Counted from the first letter of the stretch, positions 21,001 to 31,062 are shown. The stretch: DNA of 64,000 nucleotides from Bactericera cockerelli (GCA_024516035.1 CM044964.1:22487806-22551805); one strand, 5' to 3'. Notes: generated from the letters alone by a model not told the origin. Translations and numbers: made by a program.

Positions 21001-22250
21001 ACTTTGTACGCCACGTCGCTCAATATGAGGGACAGTGTTAAAATAAAGTCAACTAAAATACAAAAACAGAGGTAATAAAGTGTCTCTCAATATGAGCGAC
21101 GTGGCCCCCCATGAAAAACAAACTTGCTGGGGGCCACGTCGCACATATTGAGAGACAATCCTTTGTATCGTGGCCTCAGGGGAAAATCACGATTTTGGGC
21201 TTGGCGTACAAAGTGTTAATACATATTACAAAAAAATTGCTTTCACAGATAACATGGACCTGGATTTGAAGGTGCGGGGGGAGCCGGAGGTATTCCAAGG
21301 CAAAACCTACTTCAAGACGGTGAAAATCGAGAACAGGATCAAGCATGTGGAGAAGATAGTGTTCAGCTTCAACAACCTGTTAAATAGGAACAAGGAAATG
21401 CGTAAGGACGATAATTATTATTTTTATTTTTATTAAAGACTTTAATATAATTATGAACTTCATCAAACGCAACAAAAATGTCTCAGAGAAGAAAATGAGT
21501 AAGGACCTCTTTATGATAATTATTGTTATTATTTTTATTAAAGACTTTAATATATGAACTTCATCAAACGCAACAAAAAAAACTCTCAGAAGGAGTTGCG
21601 ATACTTGTAGGTGTAGGTGTTAGTCTCTCTAGGTGTCTTGCCAAGTGTCGCAAGTGTGATTTTCGCGGTACAAAGAGGAAATGTGGCATCCGTGTTGAGC
21701 AAACTGAAGAAAGAAGATGTTTTAAATGAAATATATTACATCAATTAATAATTGGAAAAAGAGTGTCGCAAGTATCGCAAAGCATTGTGCAACCTACATG
21801 CTGTGGCACAACTTTAATTTCCTCGTCTTGTGACCTGTCCCTCATATTCATTTGTGCTATCAATCATTTTGATAATTAGGGCTTCTTCTCTATATCTTAT
21901 GCCATGACCTAGCCTAGATATTAGAGAAACTTTTCTGTTTCTTTTTTTTTTATTTTTTTTATTATTATTTATTTTTTTTTTTCGTAGAGATTCGTCATAT
22001 TGAATTCCCATTGCGTTTCTTGAAAATTGTTACTAAATCTCTCATTAAAAAAAAAAAAATAGTTTAATTGGTATTGTTTCTAATTTCAGACGAGATGTTC
22101 CAAAAACTGGTGAACGACAACTGGCAGGAGCTGTTCAACCAGTTCAAGCCAAACATGGAGAAGAGCACAGAGGTCATGATGATGAAGGTCGCTAAGAAGT
22201 CCGAACACACCGTGCCGTATTCGGAGGTGTTCCCAGAGCTGTTCGAATAG
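13915..22250 (+). CDS. Takeout/JHBP-family secreted protein 2 (6 exons, 256 aa)
   Basis: Exons 13915-13993, 14663-14755, 17782-17932, 18700-18833, 21249-21401 and 22090-22250 total 771 bp, 257 codons with stop. All introns are GT-AG. The N-terminus (MAAICFLALVVSFLQVADG) is a signal peptide. Cys33 and Cys43 are the conserved takeout pair. Later come DPYVSPQLEM, KYDILGKLLMMPV.GNGTC, NMDLDLKVRG and a C-terminal NDNWQELFNQF...FPE block. The family carries small hydrophobic ligands outside the cell; none is indicated here. Start choice: ATG 13915 or the in-frame ATG 13930; the latter puts the hydrophobic stretch at the very N-terminus. Upstream in-frame codons exist from 13813 but lie in a repeat end. 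The exon 2 length (93 bp) equals that of the third takeout gene. Confidence 0.88.
14110..14235 (+). mobile_element. SINE-K fragment
   Basis: GTGCTCTGTACTTATATGTC and CCTCGTGAGGAAAATGAGTA match SINE-K; truncated at both ends. Confidence 0.5.
14315..14515 (-). mobile_element. SINE-A
   Basis: Antisense copy in intron 1 of takeout gene 2; tail CGCCTTATGTATACTGCCCG, head GAGCTACCGGGACAG. Confidence 0.75.
14930..15194 (-). mobile_element. SINE-5S (best copy)
   Basis: On the - strand, from 15194, the head reads CAGCGTCGATGGCATGTTGA, ACACCGAAGTTAAGCGACAT, then GACTTGGATGGGTGACCATT. These correspond in order to the 5' part, A-box/intermediate region and C-box of metazoan 5S rRNA. The body then has CCTGAGTGGGGCCGG/GGTGAGGTCAATGTGAGTAG and GAATGGAGGGTAAAACCCCC, the domain shared with SINE-E. 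It is a SINE3-type element, not a working 5S gene: the 5S 3' third is replaced by SINE body. Confidence 0.85.
15195..15342 (-). mobile_element. SINE-B fragment
   Basis: Antisense tail and body (ACTCTTTAGTGGAAGGTAGC ... CCAACGGATCCCTAA) directly abutting the SINE-5S. Confidence 0.65.
15364..15751. mobile_element. MITE with 37-bp inverted ends
   Basis: Ends are perfect inverted repeats beginning AATTCGCCTCTGACAACACA and including AAGAGGCGTAAACCACA. The interior is AT-rich and non-coding. The target duplication is ambiguous because the ends start AATT. Superfamily unknown. Confidence 0.75.
15768..15925. repeat. Direct repeat pair TGATTGATAAAATCGATATT
   Basis: The stretch TGATTGATAAAATCGATATT, followed by ATAGTACG, occurs at about 15766 and 15888. 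Nothing else recognised. Confidence 0.5.
15975..16085 (-). mobile_element. SINE-F head
   Basis: Antisense tRNA-like head: GGCCGGGATTCGAACCGGCA ... CACTGTGCCACGGAGGCC. Confidence 0.6.
16386..16437 (+). mobile_element. 5S-like head fragment
   Basis: GCGTCGACGGCGCGTTGAAT, CACCGGTTCTC and GATCACCGAA match the first third of the SINE-5S head / 5S rRNA. The similarity stops before the A-box and a LINE-like coding fragment follows. Confidence 0.5.
16460..16820 (+). pseudogene. LINE C-terminal coding fragment
   Basis: Reads LIDKTTSNTYLIDIPIPN, then KYQEKIQKYLPLAEKVQRIW, then VTIIVPIIIGATGTTPTTL, ending in a stop at 16818-16820. This is the layout (LIDIAVPN..., YxxLAxEIxRxW, PIVIGALGxx) seen at the extreme C-terminus of many arthropod non-LTR polyproteins. 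The RT domain itself is absent, so this is a 5'-truncated insertion. Confidence 0.65.
17275..17380 (-). mobile_element. SINE-D 3' fragment
   Basis: ATGAGTATTTCACTGC...AGGAGCTACTGTAGATGC, as in the antisense tail at 18040-18120. Confidence 0.55.
17385..17738 (-). mobile_element. SINE-E (full length)
   Basis: Antisense: tail CTTATCCCGCTTAAGCAGGG on the left; tRNA-like head with GTTGTGACTACTGGCCGTAG and GAGTTCAACTCCCGGCTGGG on the right. Its centre (GGGTAGGTGAGG...GTTAATGTGGGTAGCTGG) is the domain also found in SINE-5S. It ends about 43 bp before exon 3 of takeout gene 2. Confidence 0.8.
18040..18345 (-). mobile_element. SINE-D (full length)
   Basis: Antisense: poly-T, GAGTGTTTCACAGCCG, GCTGGGTCAACACGAGCGCA, and the head GGGGTTCGAACCCGGGACC...TGAGCTATTCGCGCGC. 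Confidence 0.75.
18450..18668 (-). mobile_element. SINE-A
   Basis: Antisense copy ending GAGCTACCGGGACAGACC, about 30 bp before exon 4 of takeout gene 2. Confidence 0.75.
18865..19032 (-). mobile_element. L-family retroposon
   Basis: Antisense: GTTTGATCAAGGGTGGTGAT and TTGGCATTCTCTTTCGCACC at the right end, AT-rich tail at left. Confidence 0.5.
19033..19203 (-). mobile_element. H retroposon
   Basis: Antisense: AAAGCTTTATTAGGAGGACA left, AAGGGCGGGGTTATTGCCTG and TCTTCCACCCAACCCTT right. Confidence 0.7.
19239..19858. mobile_element. Unclassified element with ACTTTCCTTATC / GATAAGGAAAGT ends
   Basis: The left end is a palindrome ACTTTCCTTAT..ATAAGGAAAGT and the right end is GATAAGGAAAGT. Inside are GTATTGTATTCGTCGAAAAT, a (GTCT)n run at 19370-19397 and a conserved 'AGAACGGTAAAAGCTAGAAA' block, but no protein likeness. 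Possibly related to the palindromic-cap repeats. Confidence 0.5.
19971..20310 (+). mobile_element. SINE-B with three tandem tRNA-like heads
   Basis: The head unit GCACTGGAGGTCAAGTGGTT...GGTTCGT is repeated with a 68-bp period starting at 19971, 20039 and 20107. Only the third continues into the SINE-B body (TTTTTCCTCATTAATTTGAG). Heads 1 and 2 differ by two substitutions. Confidence 0.8.
20305..20525 (-). mobile_element. SINE-E 3' part
   Basis: Antisense copy from CTTATCCCGCTTAAGCAGGG through the shared core, truncated at the CAGCC motif. Confidence 0.65.
20751..20880. mobile_element. MITE-N (complete)
   Basis: 130 bp, ends AGGGCGGAATT / AATTCCGCCCT. A second, decayed copy follows at 20881-20999. 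Confidence 0.7.
21000..21215. mobile_element. piggyBac-like MITE
   Basis: 216 bp flanked by TTAA at 20996-20999 and 21216-21219. Inverted ends CACTTTGTACGCCA. Subterminal inverted blocks CTCAATATGAG.GAC...GGCC surround the centre. TTAA duplication with a C-rich-to-CTTTG start is the piggyBac pattern. It lies 33 bp before exon 5 of takeout gene 2. Confidence 0.75.
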
Positions 22251-22328
22251 ACGGATACCTTTTTTTTTACACGAAATGTATATTGTGTGGATATCATGAG
22301 TTTTTGTTAAAAGAAGTCAAGTTTACAA

Positions 22329-22334
22329 ATTAAA
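22329..22334 (+). terminator. Candidate poly(A) signal of takeout gene 2
   Basis: ATTAAA, 79 bp past the stop codon, is the nearest signal-like hexamer downstream. Confidence 0.4.
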
Positions 22335-22388
22335 GATTCTACTAAAATGAAATTTCATTCAGTAAGTCTTAATTGTAAATAATTTATT

Positions 22389-22463
22389 ACATATAACAAT
22401 AAATCAGGAAAAATTATAATATCTCTTACAAATATTATAATTGTTCCTGATTTATTGTTATGT
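22389..22463. repeat. Hairpin with about 32-bp arms
   Basis: ACATATAACAATAAATCAGG is mirrored as CCTGATTTATTGTTATGT, loop near CTCTTACAA. Each arm carries an AATAAA on its own strand, so it could end transcripts from both sides, or be a small MITE. Confidence 0.6.
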
Positions 22464-23375
22464 AATATTTTTTATTCAATTTTAATTGATTAAAGAAATT
22501 CAAATTTAATAATTTTCTCACAGTACAGTAAAATAAATTCAATATTAGTTTAGATAAATGATTTTATTATAATATCTACCAGTAAGTAGGTTTATTTAAC
22601 AGGCTCATTTTTATTATTTTACAGGCTTCTTCAGTTCAGTTTTAATTTATTTATTTATCAAACTTACAAGAAACGCCCATAGTACAAACGAGAAAGTATG
22701 TTTTTTTTTATAGCAGAGATTAGAATTTATTTCTAATTTATTGGAATGTTTGAATTTCGTAGGTTCGTGTTTGATAGAATCCATGACACCTATCTATTTA
22801 TTTGAATTTTGTAAATATTGTAAATATATTTATTTTATTATACTTTTTTTTTATTCTCACAGTTATATTTTATTACCAGGCATGATTTTCATTTAAATTA
22901 ATTTAGCTCAGTATACGTATTTTTAAAATTGAGCAGTCCGAACAATTTTTGCATGTTTGTGTATTGCATTCAGGTTCTTATTGAGGTTCCAAGTATTTTT
23001 TTTCTTCAATTATTTATTTTTATTTATTTTTGTACCTAAATTAGAAACATGACAAACATATTTTTTGTAATTTTAATTGCTATTTCTATTTATTTATTTA
23101 TGTATTTATTTTATCCAGCTATAAAATTACAAGTTACTTTTCAATTTAATTTATTCCAACATTCTTGAGTTTATTTATTTGCTTTTTTTGTATAGGTATG
23201 TTAATTTTTTTTATTATGTTTTAATGACGTAATTTTAAAAAGAAAATTTTACCGGTGTGGTCTCTGGGGGAAAAAATAAGACCAGGGGCTGTTCCTCCGT
23301 CGTTGTACAAAGCGACTAATAGAAACAAAACCCTTAATCAGCCTAACTAGCTGGTCAATTTCTGTCACTGTAGCT
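22464..23375. other. AT-rich spacer, no gene seen
   Basis: Long runs of TTTATTTATT; no family likeness, no inverted ends, no open frame worth reporting. Confidence 0.5.
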
Positions 23376-23384
23376 CTGTTCTGT

Positions 23385-23452
23385 TTATACTGAGTGGTAA
23401 AGGCGGTGTTCTGGTAATCCAGAGGTCGCGGGTTCAAAACCCAGCCGACTTT
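23385..23452 (+). mobile_element. SINE-A head fragment
   Basis: GAGTGGTAAAGGCGGTGTTC and GGTCGCGGGTTCAAAACCCA, immediately beyond the LINE's 3' end. Confidence 0.5.
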
Positions 23453-23497
23453 TGAAAATTTGAAATTTTTATTTTGATTTTTTTTTGTACTTACTTA

Positions 23498-26400
23498 CTA
23501 TCCTGGCCTTTGAAACCTCAGTCGGTTTATGGCCTCATCAATTTGTTGCCTCCATCGGTTTCGATCTTCTGCGTCCTCTTCGCGTAATTCAAGCTTTTCC
23601 ATGTCTCTTAGTACTTGATCCTTCCATCTGTTTTTGGGTCTCCCTCTTGGTCTTGTTCCTAAGCTTTCTGTTTCCCAGACATTCTTCATGTTGTTGTCAT
23701 CTGGTCTGCGTATCACATGCCCCGCCCATCTCAATCTCCTACTTCTTATTACTGCAACAATGTCATCATCTGTGTAAATCTCTCTCAGTTCTCGATTGTG
23801 TCTTCTTCTCCATTCTCCATCATCATAAATAGGGCCAAATATCTTTCTCAGTACTTTGTTTTCAAAAACATAAACTTTATTTTCAACATCCTTGTTTAAT
23901 ATCCAGCTTTCTGAACCATAGGTTAGTACAGGTCTAATGATTGTTTTGTAGATTCGCAATTTAGTGCAGCGCGAAACTAATTTAGATCCCAGAAGTTTGC
24001 TACAAGCGTGAAAACTTTTGTTCGCACCTTCAATTCTATTAATGATTTCTAGCTTTTCATTATTTTTGTCGCTTATTATTACACCTAGATATTTAAATTG
24101 TTCTGTCTTTTCAAAAGAGTGTTCTGCTATTTCCAGTTTATCTAATCTGAATTCTCTTATGTCTCTATTAATTTCCATATATTTTGTTTTACTATCATTA
24201 ATTTTCAAACCAACTTTTGTAGTTTCTTCAGTCAACATGTTTACCAATATTTTCAGATCTTCTATATTTTCGGCGATCAGGGCGATATCATCAGCAAAGG
24301 CGAGGGCGCTTATGTTTTTTCCAATTTGTATACCTTTGTTGGATGTGGCTACTTTCTGTAAAGCTTTCTCTAAAGCAATGTTAAATAGGATTGGGGAAAG
24401 CCCATCCCCTTGCCTAACTCCTGTGTTAACACAAAAGGAGGATGAGAGTTCGTGATTCATTCTTACCTTACATTTTGAGTTTTCAACTGTCAGTTTAGAT
24501 AGGTTAACTAGTTTTTTGGGAATCCCAAAACTTTCCATTTGTTGCCATATTTTGGTTCTTGACAGACTGTCGTAGGCTTTTGTAAAATCTATAAATAGGA
24601 TGAAACATTTCTTTTTAAATTCCCAGAGACGTGCTATGCTTTCTTTCAAAATGAATATTTGCTGTGTAGTAGATCGGCCTTTAATAAACCCAGACTGATG
24701 TTCTCCAATAATTGTGTTTGTGTAAATTTCTACTCTTTTTTGTATAATTTTTGACAGAATTTTATAGGTATGATTTAATAGAGAAATACCTCTGTAGTTC
24801 GAGCAATCCTGTTTATCTCCTTTTTTGTGTAATGGTGTTATTAATGATTCATTCCATTCTTTAGGCAATTTTTCTTCTTTCCAAACTTTCACTATCAATT
24901 TATGAACTTGGTCGACAACTATATCTCCTCCAGCTTTTAAAATGTCCGATGAAATTCCATCCTCTCCAGGGGCTTTATTTATTTTCAATAATTTTAGAGC
25001 TTCTTCAATTTCTCTTTTTGTAGGTTCTTCAATTTCTGGTTGAACGTTCATAAACTCAATTTGTTCTTCACTATCTTCCACAGCGTCTACATTTAATAAA
25101 TCTTTAAAATACTCTTGCCAAATTTCCAATGCTTCTTCATTCTGAATGACTAGTGTTCCATCTTTATTTTTGACACCATATGCATTGGGTGTATAACCTT
25201 TCTTGAAAAACCTTAGAGTTCTGTAAAAATCTCTTGTATTATTAACTGTTCGGTCTGCTTCAGCTTTTTCAACCATTTGATTTAGCCATTCTCTCTTTTT
25301 CTTCCTGCACAATTTTGTAGTTTCACGAACCGTCTTTTGGTATTCTTGTTTTGATTCATTATCTTGCCTTTCTATCCATACTTCTTTATTTAAACTTCTT
25401 TGAATTACAATTGCTTTACACTCTTGGTCAAACCATGGTTTTTTACTTACTTTTTCTTTTTTTCCACAGGTTTTTTCTACACATTCCTTGACTACGTTCT
25501 TGAAAGTGTTCCAATCTTTTTCAATATCAGTTTCTTCTGTATTTTCGCTCTCACTTCAATTGTATTAAACTTTTGTTCTAATAATTCTTGGAATCGGCTG
25601 ATATGATCACCTTCTCTTAATTTTCCAGTATCGTATTGTTTTAAACTGTTCAGTATTTTTTTCTGTTTAGTGGTTATACTCTGAGTGATATTTATTAATT
25701 GAAGGTAATGGGTCGTACCACATTCAGCTCTTCTAATACTTCTAACATTTGTTATGTGTTTTTGATGGCGTTTATCAATTAGGACATGGTCGATTTGATT
25801 TTTTGTAATCCCATTTGGTGAAACCCATGTATGCTTATGAATATCCTTTCTAGGAAACTTTGTACTGGCAATTATCATTTCTGCATATCGAGCAAAACAC
25901 ATGAGGCGTAGTCCATTATCATTAGGTATTTCATGTAGACTTTCTGATCCAACTGTATCTTTCCAGAATAACTCTCTTCCAACTTGAGCATTAGCATCTC
26001 CTACTATGATTTTGATGTCATACTCTGGTATTTTACTCCATTCCTCCTCTAAAGTGTCATAGAACTCATCTTTGATATCACTATCTGCTAGATTTGTAGG
26101 CGCATAGATGTTGATTATAGAAATATTCTTGAATTTTCCCTTCATCCTCAAATAACATATTCGATCATTAATGGCTCTAAATTCTTTTATTTCAGATTCG
26201 ATCCTTTTGTTTACAGCAAAAGCTACTCCTTTTTCGTGTTTTCCTGACTGTGGGCCACAATAGTAGAATGTATAATATTTGGAGTTAACTTTTCCTTCAT
26301 GAGGCCAATGTGTTTCTTGTATAGCTGCAAGATCTAAATTATAACGATGTAGTTCTTCTGATAATATGTCCGAGTATCCTGGGACAGCTAAAGTTGTTAC

Positions 26401-26553
26401 ATTCCATGAACCAAAGCGTAAGTATTTTTTCCGTTTTCCATTAGAATTATCCATAGAAGTCTGAGGGCAAGTCCGTAAGATCCGATCCGATTCCGAGGCA
26501 TAGATTAAATGATTCGTAACGTCCCGTTTTTCCGTAGTGGGTTGTTGGCCCAA
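23498..26553 (-). pseudogene. Non-LTR retrotransposon ORF (endonuclease + reverse transcriptase), one frameshift
   Basis: The - strand frame opens at 26553. An APE-type endonuclease (LRFGSWNVTTL, AAIQETHWP, IIVGDANAQVG, DHVLIDKRHQK) occupies about residues 45-290. A stop ends this frame at 25495. The second frame runs to 23498 and carries linker, RT and C-terminal parts: NYRGISLLN, GFIKGRSTTQQIF, FIDFTKAYDSL, GVRQGDGLSP, ALAFADDIALIAEN (catalytic FADD), then RRLRWAGHVIRRPDD and RGRPKNRWKD. The two frames meet near 25550, so one single-base shift appears to separate otherwise intact halves. Short TAAGTAAGTA follows the stop. The layout resembles RTE-type or 'craniofacial development protein 2-like' LINE proteins; the clade is uncertain. 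Confidence 0.85.
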
Positions 26554-26781
26554 CGTACAACCCCCAAAAACCTTGGAGGACCGGCTGCGAGTTGTCTGGC
26601 TCTAGCCTACCTTATCAGTTTGCCAAGTCCACTGAAAAGGCGTTTCCCAGCTGCACGACAGGGACATACCAGACAACCCTTGCTGAACTTCTTCGCTTCC
26701 AACACCTAGGACCTGGCATCATTGGTGTCTTTCACTACTGAGCAGAGAAGATAACTCTGCCTGAAGTCAGCCTTCGGCAGC
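26554..26781 (-). other. Probable 5' UTR of the LINE
   Basis: GC-richer tract upstream of the endonuclease ORF that ends at the palindrome at 26782. No separate ORF1 is visible. Confidence 0.45.
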
Positions 26782-26836
26782 CATAAAATGGTATTTTTTA
26801 TTTGTAATGTTTACAAATAAAAAATACCATTTTATG
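26782..26836. repeat. Perfect hairpin, 26-bp arms and 3-base loop
   Basis: CATAAAATGGTATTTTTTAT plus TTGTAA, loop TGT, then the exact reverse complement. Located just outside the LINE's 5' region. Confidence 0.8.
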
Positions 26837-26998
26837 TTCAAATGAACTCATTACCTTTGATTTTACACTTTCGTTCATTATTTTTCTTTTCCGAAAATTG
26901 ATATATTTGTATTAAAAGAAAATGGGTTCGATATTTGGCACACGTCCCCTACCTAGTGAGTACTACCTTCCCATGTAGTACAATGAACAATCGCTGTG

Positions 26999-29722
26999 AT
27001 ATCGATACCTTTTTGCCAAAATGTGAATTGCGCCAAAATGAAATTTTTCAGGAGAGAGGTTTGAAAAAATAAAAAGTTGTTTTTTTCAAAAAAAGTTTCA
27101 TTACTCCGTTGTCCTACGTACGATTTATACCAAATTTGAATATAATGCTTGAAACTGTTTGCTTTAAATATTCCTGATAATTTTAACTGCGAAATGCCTT
27201 TAATTATTGAGATAGTGTCGCTTTTCACAATTGAGAGGTTTAAGAAGAATTAGCCAAAAAGTGAAAAACTCCATCTTTCTTTGTTTAAGTATTAGCCAAA
27301 AAGTGAATTGTCCACTCTTGTTCTTCAGCCTACTAACCAGAATGTGAAAAACGCCCGATTTTTCGGGTTTTAAGTAAAGATGTTTTAGCCAAAATGTGAA
27401 AAGTCCACTCCTATTGCTCAACCAGAATGTGAAAAACGCCCGATTTTTGGGGTTTTAAGTAAAAGTAAAAAAGTGCCATATGGAATACAATAAACTTGTG
27501 AAAAGCGACATATAAGAAGAATAAATAGTGCATTATTTGTGCGTATAGTAACTGTAATAATGATTATTATTAAAGAACGCGATGGCGTTCCGCAACGCCA
27601 AGTCAAAAATTAAGAAGAACACACCAAGAGATATTATACGTCACAGCACAAAGTGCCAATTTCACGCCTCTGTATCGGAATAAATACAAAAGATGAATGA
27701 AAACTGAAACACTACATAGGATGAATTATTTACTGAAAAGAAGCAAGCGTTCGAATGAAGATTAATAAGGGAATCATCAAAAACGCTTGATTTAAATAAT
27801 CGGAGATAATCAATGGTGAAAAAAACCATTTTTCACTTTCTGCTGCTTGATGTTCTTATTCGATCTTGACCGGTCTACAGCATGAACCATTGGGCCAATT
27901 TTGATGCATGAATTTGATCTTGTTTTTCTCGTCTTTGGTGGTAGGTGTGCCGTTGAGTACTTGTATAGCCCCAAAATGGGCACTTCAGCCCCATAATTCC
28001 AAAAAACCCGCTAATTGATGTACAAATATTAATAGAAATCTTATATTTTCCAGAGAACTTTACCAATATAGACGATTGAGGTGTAATTTTAATCGTAATG
28101 AAAAATACAATTCATCAATGAGTAAAATCATACATAAAAACAGACCGACAGACATAATTCGACAGACATATATTAATTTATGAGTCGCCCTTTTATTCGT
28201 AGTCAAGCACATTCATCATTAAGTACAAAAAAAAATATGAACAGACAGACAGACCTACGGATATACTTACAAAAGACGGACATATAGGCATACATAATTA
28301 TTTGATGGATATATAACCTTATGAGGTATTATTTTAATTGTAAAGTGAAGCATATTTATCACTGAGTAGACATACACATAGACTGACAGATATACAAACA
28401 TACTTACGTTCAGACATATGAACAGACCAGGCGCGGCCGGTGCTAAGGAGCTGCGGAGCTCCAGCACCCCCAGACGAAAAATAAAAAAGAGAGGATTTTC
28501 TCCAGTCGTACACAATAAAAATTATCACACATTTCTAGAATAATTAATGCATAATTATTATAAAGAGCATAGTAAACAAACTAATTTTTAGATACTGAAA
28601 GAAATTCTTTAGTGCGGTATGCAGTACCCTAAAACATTTCCCCACCGGCCGCGCCTAGAACAGACACATACGTACAGACATACAGGCAGGCATTTAGATA
28701 TACATACCTGTACGAACAGACTAAAATACTTTTACGTACATCGTAGGGCGATAATGCACTGGTGTGTATTTCTAATACAAACTTAAAATGTTTTATCCTA
28801 AATGTCTCTATATTATTTCCTTTTGAAAACATACAAACACGTGTGAAAATACTAACTACTTGTACTAACTTATCTCTATAAGATAGCTCTAAGTGTAGGC
28901 GGTATGTCGAGTAGACAATAAACGGCCAAACACTAGGACTGTACGTGGGTTTCAGAATTTTCACATTAATTTGAAGTGAATCCGGCTCTGTTTTGATTAG
29001 AAATCTAAAACTTGTCTTAAAATACTTTTAATGTCAACTACTTTTTGGAAATGTCTTACAAAAATATGGTGGTTCCTTTTAAGATTCCAAAGCTGACACC
29101 CCTGGTAATAATAAAAAACCAATACCTATTAGAAAAGGTTTCCCTTGCTATAGAATGGTACACGTGTTTTAGCATTTTTTAAAATTTTAATCCGTTCTCT
29201 AGATATTTTTGAATAGAAGGTATTTTAGCCGCACTAACGTATATAGCACTTTGAAAATCCTGTTGTTTTGTTTTTTTATAACAATCCTTTAATGTTTAAA
29301 TAGTAATGAGAACATCTGAAAAGCAAAACTAGGAAGAAAGGCTAATACTTAGACAAAGAAAGATGGAGTTTTTCACTTTTTGGCGAATTCTTTTTCAACC
29401 TCTCAATTGTGAAAAGCGACACTGAAATAAAACGAAAATTGAAATTTTGGATATTTCACGTTTTGGCAAAAAGGTATCGATATATTATCGGATTTTTCAC
29501 ATTCTCGTGTAATGTAAAAGAAAAAAACGAAAACTTTTCACGTTTTGGCTGGATAAATCTCAAATTTTGACCAAAAAAATGAAAACTTAAAATTTAAACT
29601 ATACTAGATAGAAACTTGGCCGTGAGTTCATTCGAAAGAGCTTTTAAAACTGATTAAGAATCTGAAATAAAACAAAAATTGAAATTTTGGATATTTCACA
29701 TTTTGGCAAAAAGGTATCGATA
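26999..29722. mobile_element. 2.7-kb element with long inverted ends and CCAAAATGTGAA repeats
   Basis: The left end ATATCGATACCTTTTTGCCA is mirrored at 29722 and again at 29481. A second inverted block (GTGTCGCTTTTCACAATTGA and AGAAGA..TTAGCC at 27217-27295) is mirrored at 29338-29425. The arms hold at least ten copies of a GCCAAAATGTGAAAA-like motif. The interior, 27470-29330, has no recognised protein and hosts a hAT MITE at 28428-28657. Superfamily unknown. Confidence 0.6.
28428..28657. mobile_element. hAT-like MITE with 8-bp TSD
   Basis: 230 bp, ends YAGGCGCGGCCGGTG (15-bp inverted repeat). GAACAGAC is duplicated at 28420-28427 and 28658-28665. An 8-bp duplication with a CAG start is the hAT signature. 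No coding capacity. Confidence 0.8.
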
Positions 29723-30118
29723 TGTATAAGCAACAGTAATACATGATATTGAAAAGAAAATCAATGACCACAATGATCCAGACCTCCTAATTAATGAATA
29801 ACTCATATGTATGTCATGATTATCCGGAGTAACAACAGAAATTTATCCGTTTTCATCCTAACTGGTACATCATTCCTTGCTGGTACCAGTTTTCCGTGCT
29901 TTATCCGAAGATCCCTCGCACTCTCGGTATTGGTCTGGCTCAATATCAGACATGGTATTCAAAGAAACAAGAGAAATTAAAGAGATAAAAAAATTGTCTC
30001 ACGATAAAAACCATAAAAATAATTTTACAATTTCCCGTCCTATGAATTTCAGAATTTTATATACGATATCTTGTGCAGCTGTTCTTTGCTTTTACTGTAT
30101 GTATTGTGTAAAAGATTA
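29723..30118. other. No gene seen
   Basis: Unclassified sequence between the inverted-repeat element and the P450 upstream repeats. An 80-codon open frame at 29877-30119 has no recognisable features. Confidence 0.35.
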
Positions 30119-31062
30119 AAAAAAAAAAAAACTCTTTTGACTTTGGCCATCTAAGGACGGCATAAAACCATTAAATGTACAATGTTTTATTTTTTTTCTT
30201 AAAACTTAACCGAAAAAGAAAAAAGATATTAACTCAATCTGTGTCTTGAGAAACGATCTATACCACAAAAAAAAATTGAAAATGGATTTACTTTTTTTAA
30301 AAATAATGATTTGACGGAGTTTATTATACATCGCTAGATTGAATTTTTTTTAATGTTTTCAAGATAAGTAAAAAACGTCAAAAAAAATCGAGGCTAGTTT
30401 TAAAATAAACCCCCCTCAAATCATTATTTTCAAGTAAAACCCATTTCCAAAATTTGCATCATAGTTATGTAGATCGTTTTTCAGAACACGCATTAATTTA
30501 TTGTTGATTTTTGGTTGATTCAGGATTCACACTAAAGTAAGCCCTTCCGCCCAACTATTATTATAGTTCCTTCCAAAAATTTCTAATATTAGAAATTGGA
30601 AGTATTTTGTTCTTTTTTGTAAAAAAAATATATTTATTTATTTAGAAACTCTTTATTAGTAGAACATACATATATAGGCAAATAATGGTGAAAATTAAAT
30701 ATAAAAATTGACAATATTAATAATATAAAGAAGAAAAAAAAACAAAATATATAAATATTTATGTCCTAACTTTGCTCTTATTTAATTATTTTCATATTTC
30801 TGGACGTTTCATAACATTCTGAGCAACTTTTTTGTTTGTTCGTTAAAAAATCGTCAATATGAGCATCAACTCAATCCTCCTCTGCGTCTTGCCAATCTTC
30901 TAACTTTTTTAATATTAAAAAAAAAAAAAAACTCTTTTGATTTTGGCCATCTAAAGACGGCATGAAACCACTAAATATACAATGTTTTAGTTTATATCTT
31001 AAAACTTAACCGAAAAAGAAAAAAGATATTAACTGAATCCTCTGTGTCTTGAAAAACTTTTT
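30119..31062. repeat. Direct repeat pair upstream of the P450, with a decayed copy of its exon 1 start
   Basis: 30119-30262 and 30921-31055 share ACTCTTTTGAyTTTGGCCAT, ACAATGTTTTA and TTAACCGAAAAAGAAAAAAG. The short stretch 30855-30901 copies the P450 start (TCGTCAATATGAGCATC.ACT) and encodes MSINSILLCVLPIF before a stop. 30570-30604 is a palindromic cap. Confidence 0.7.
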
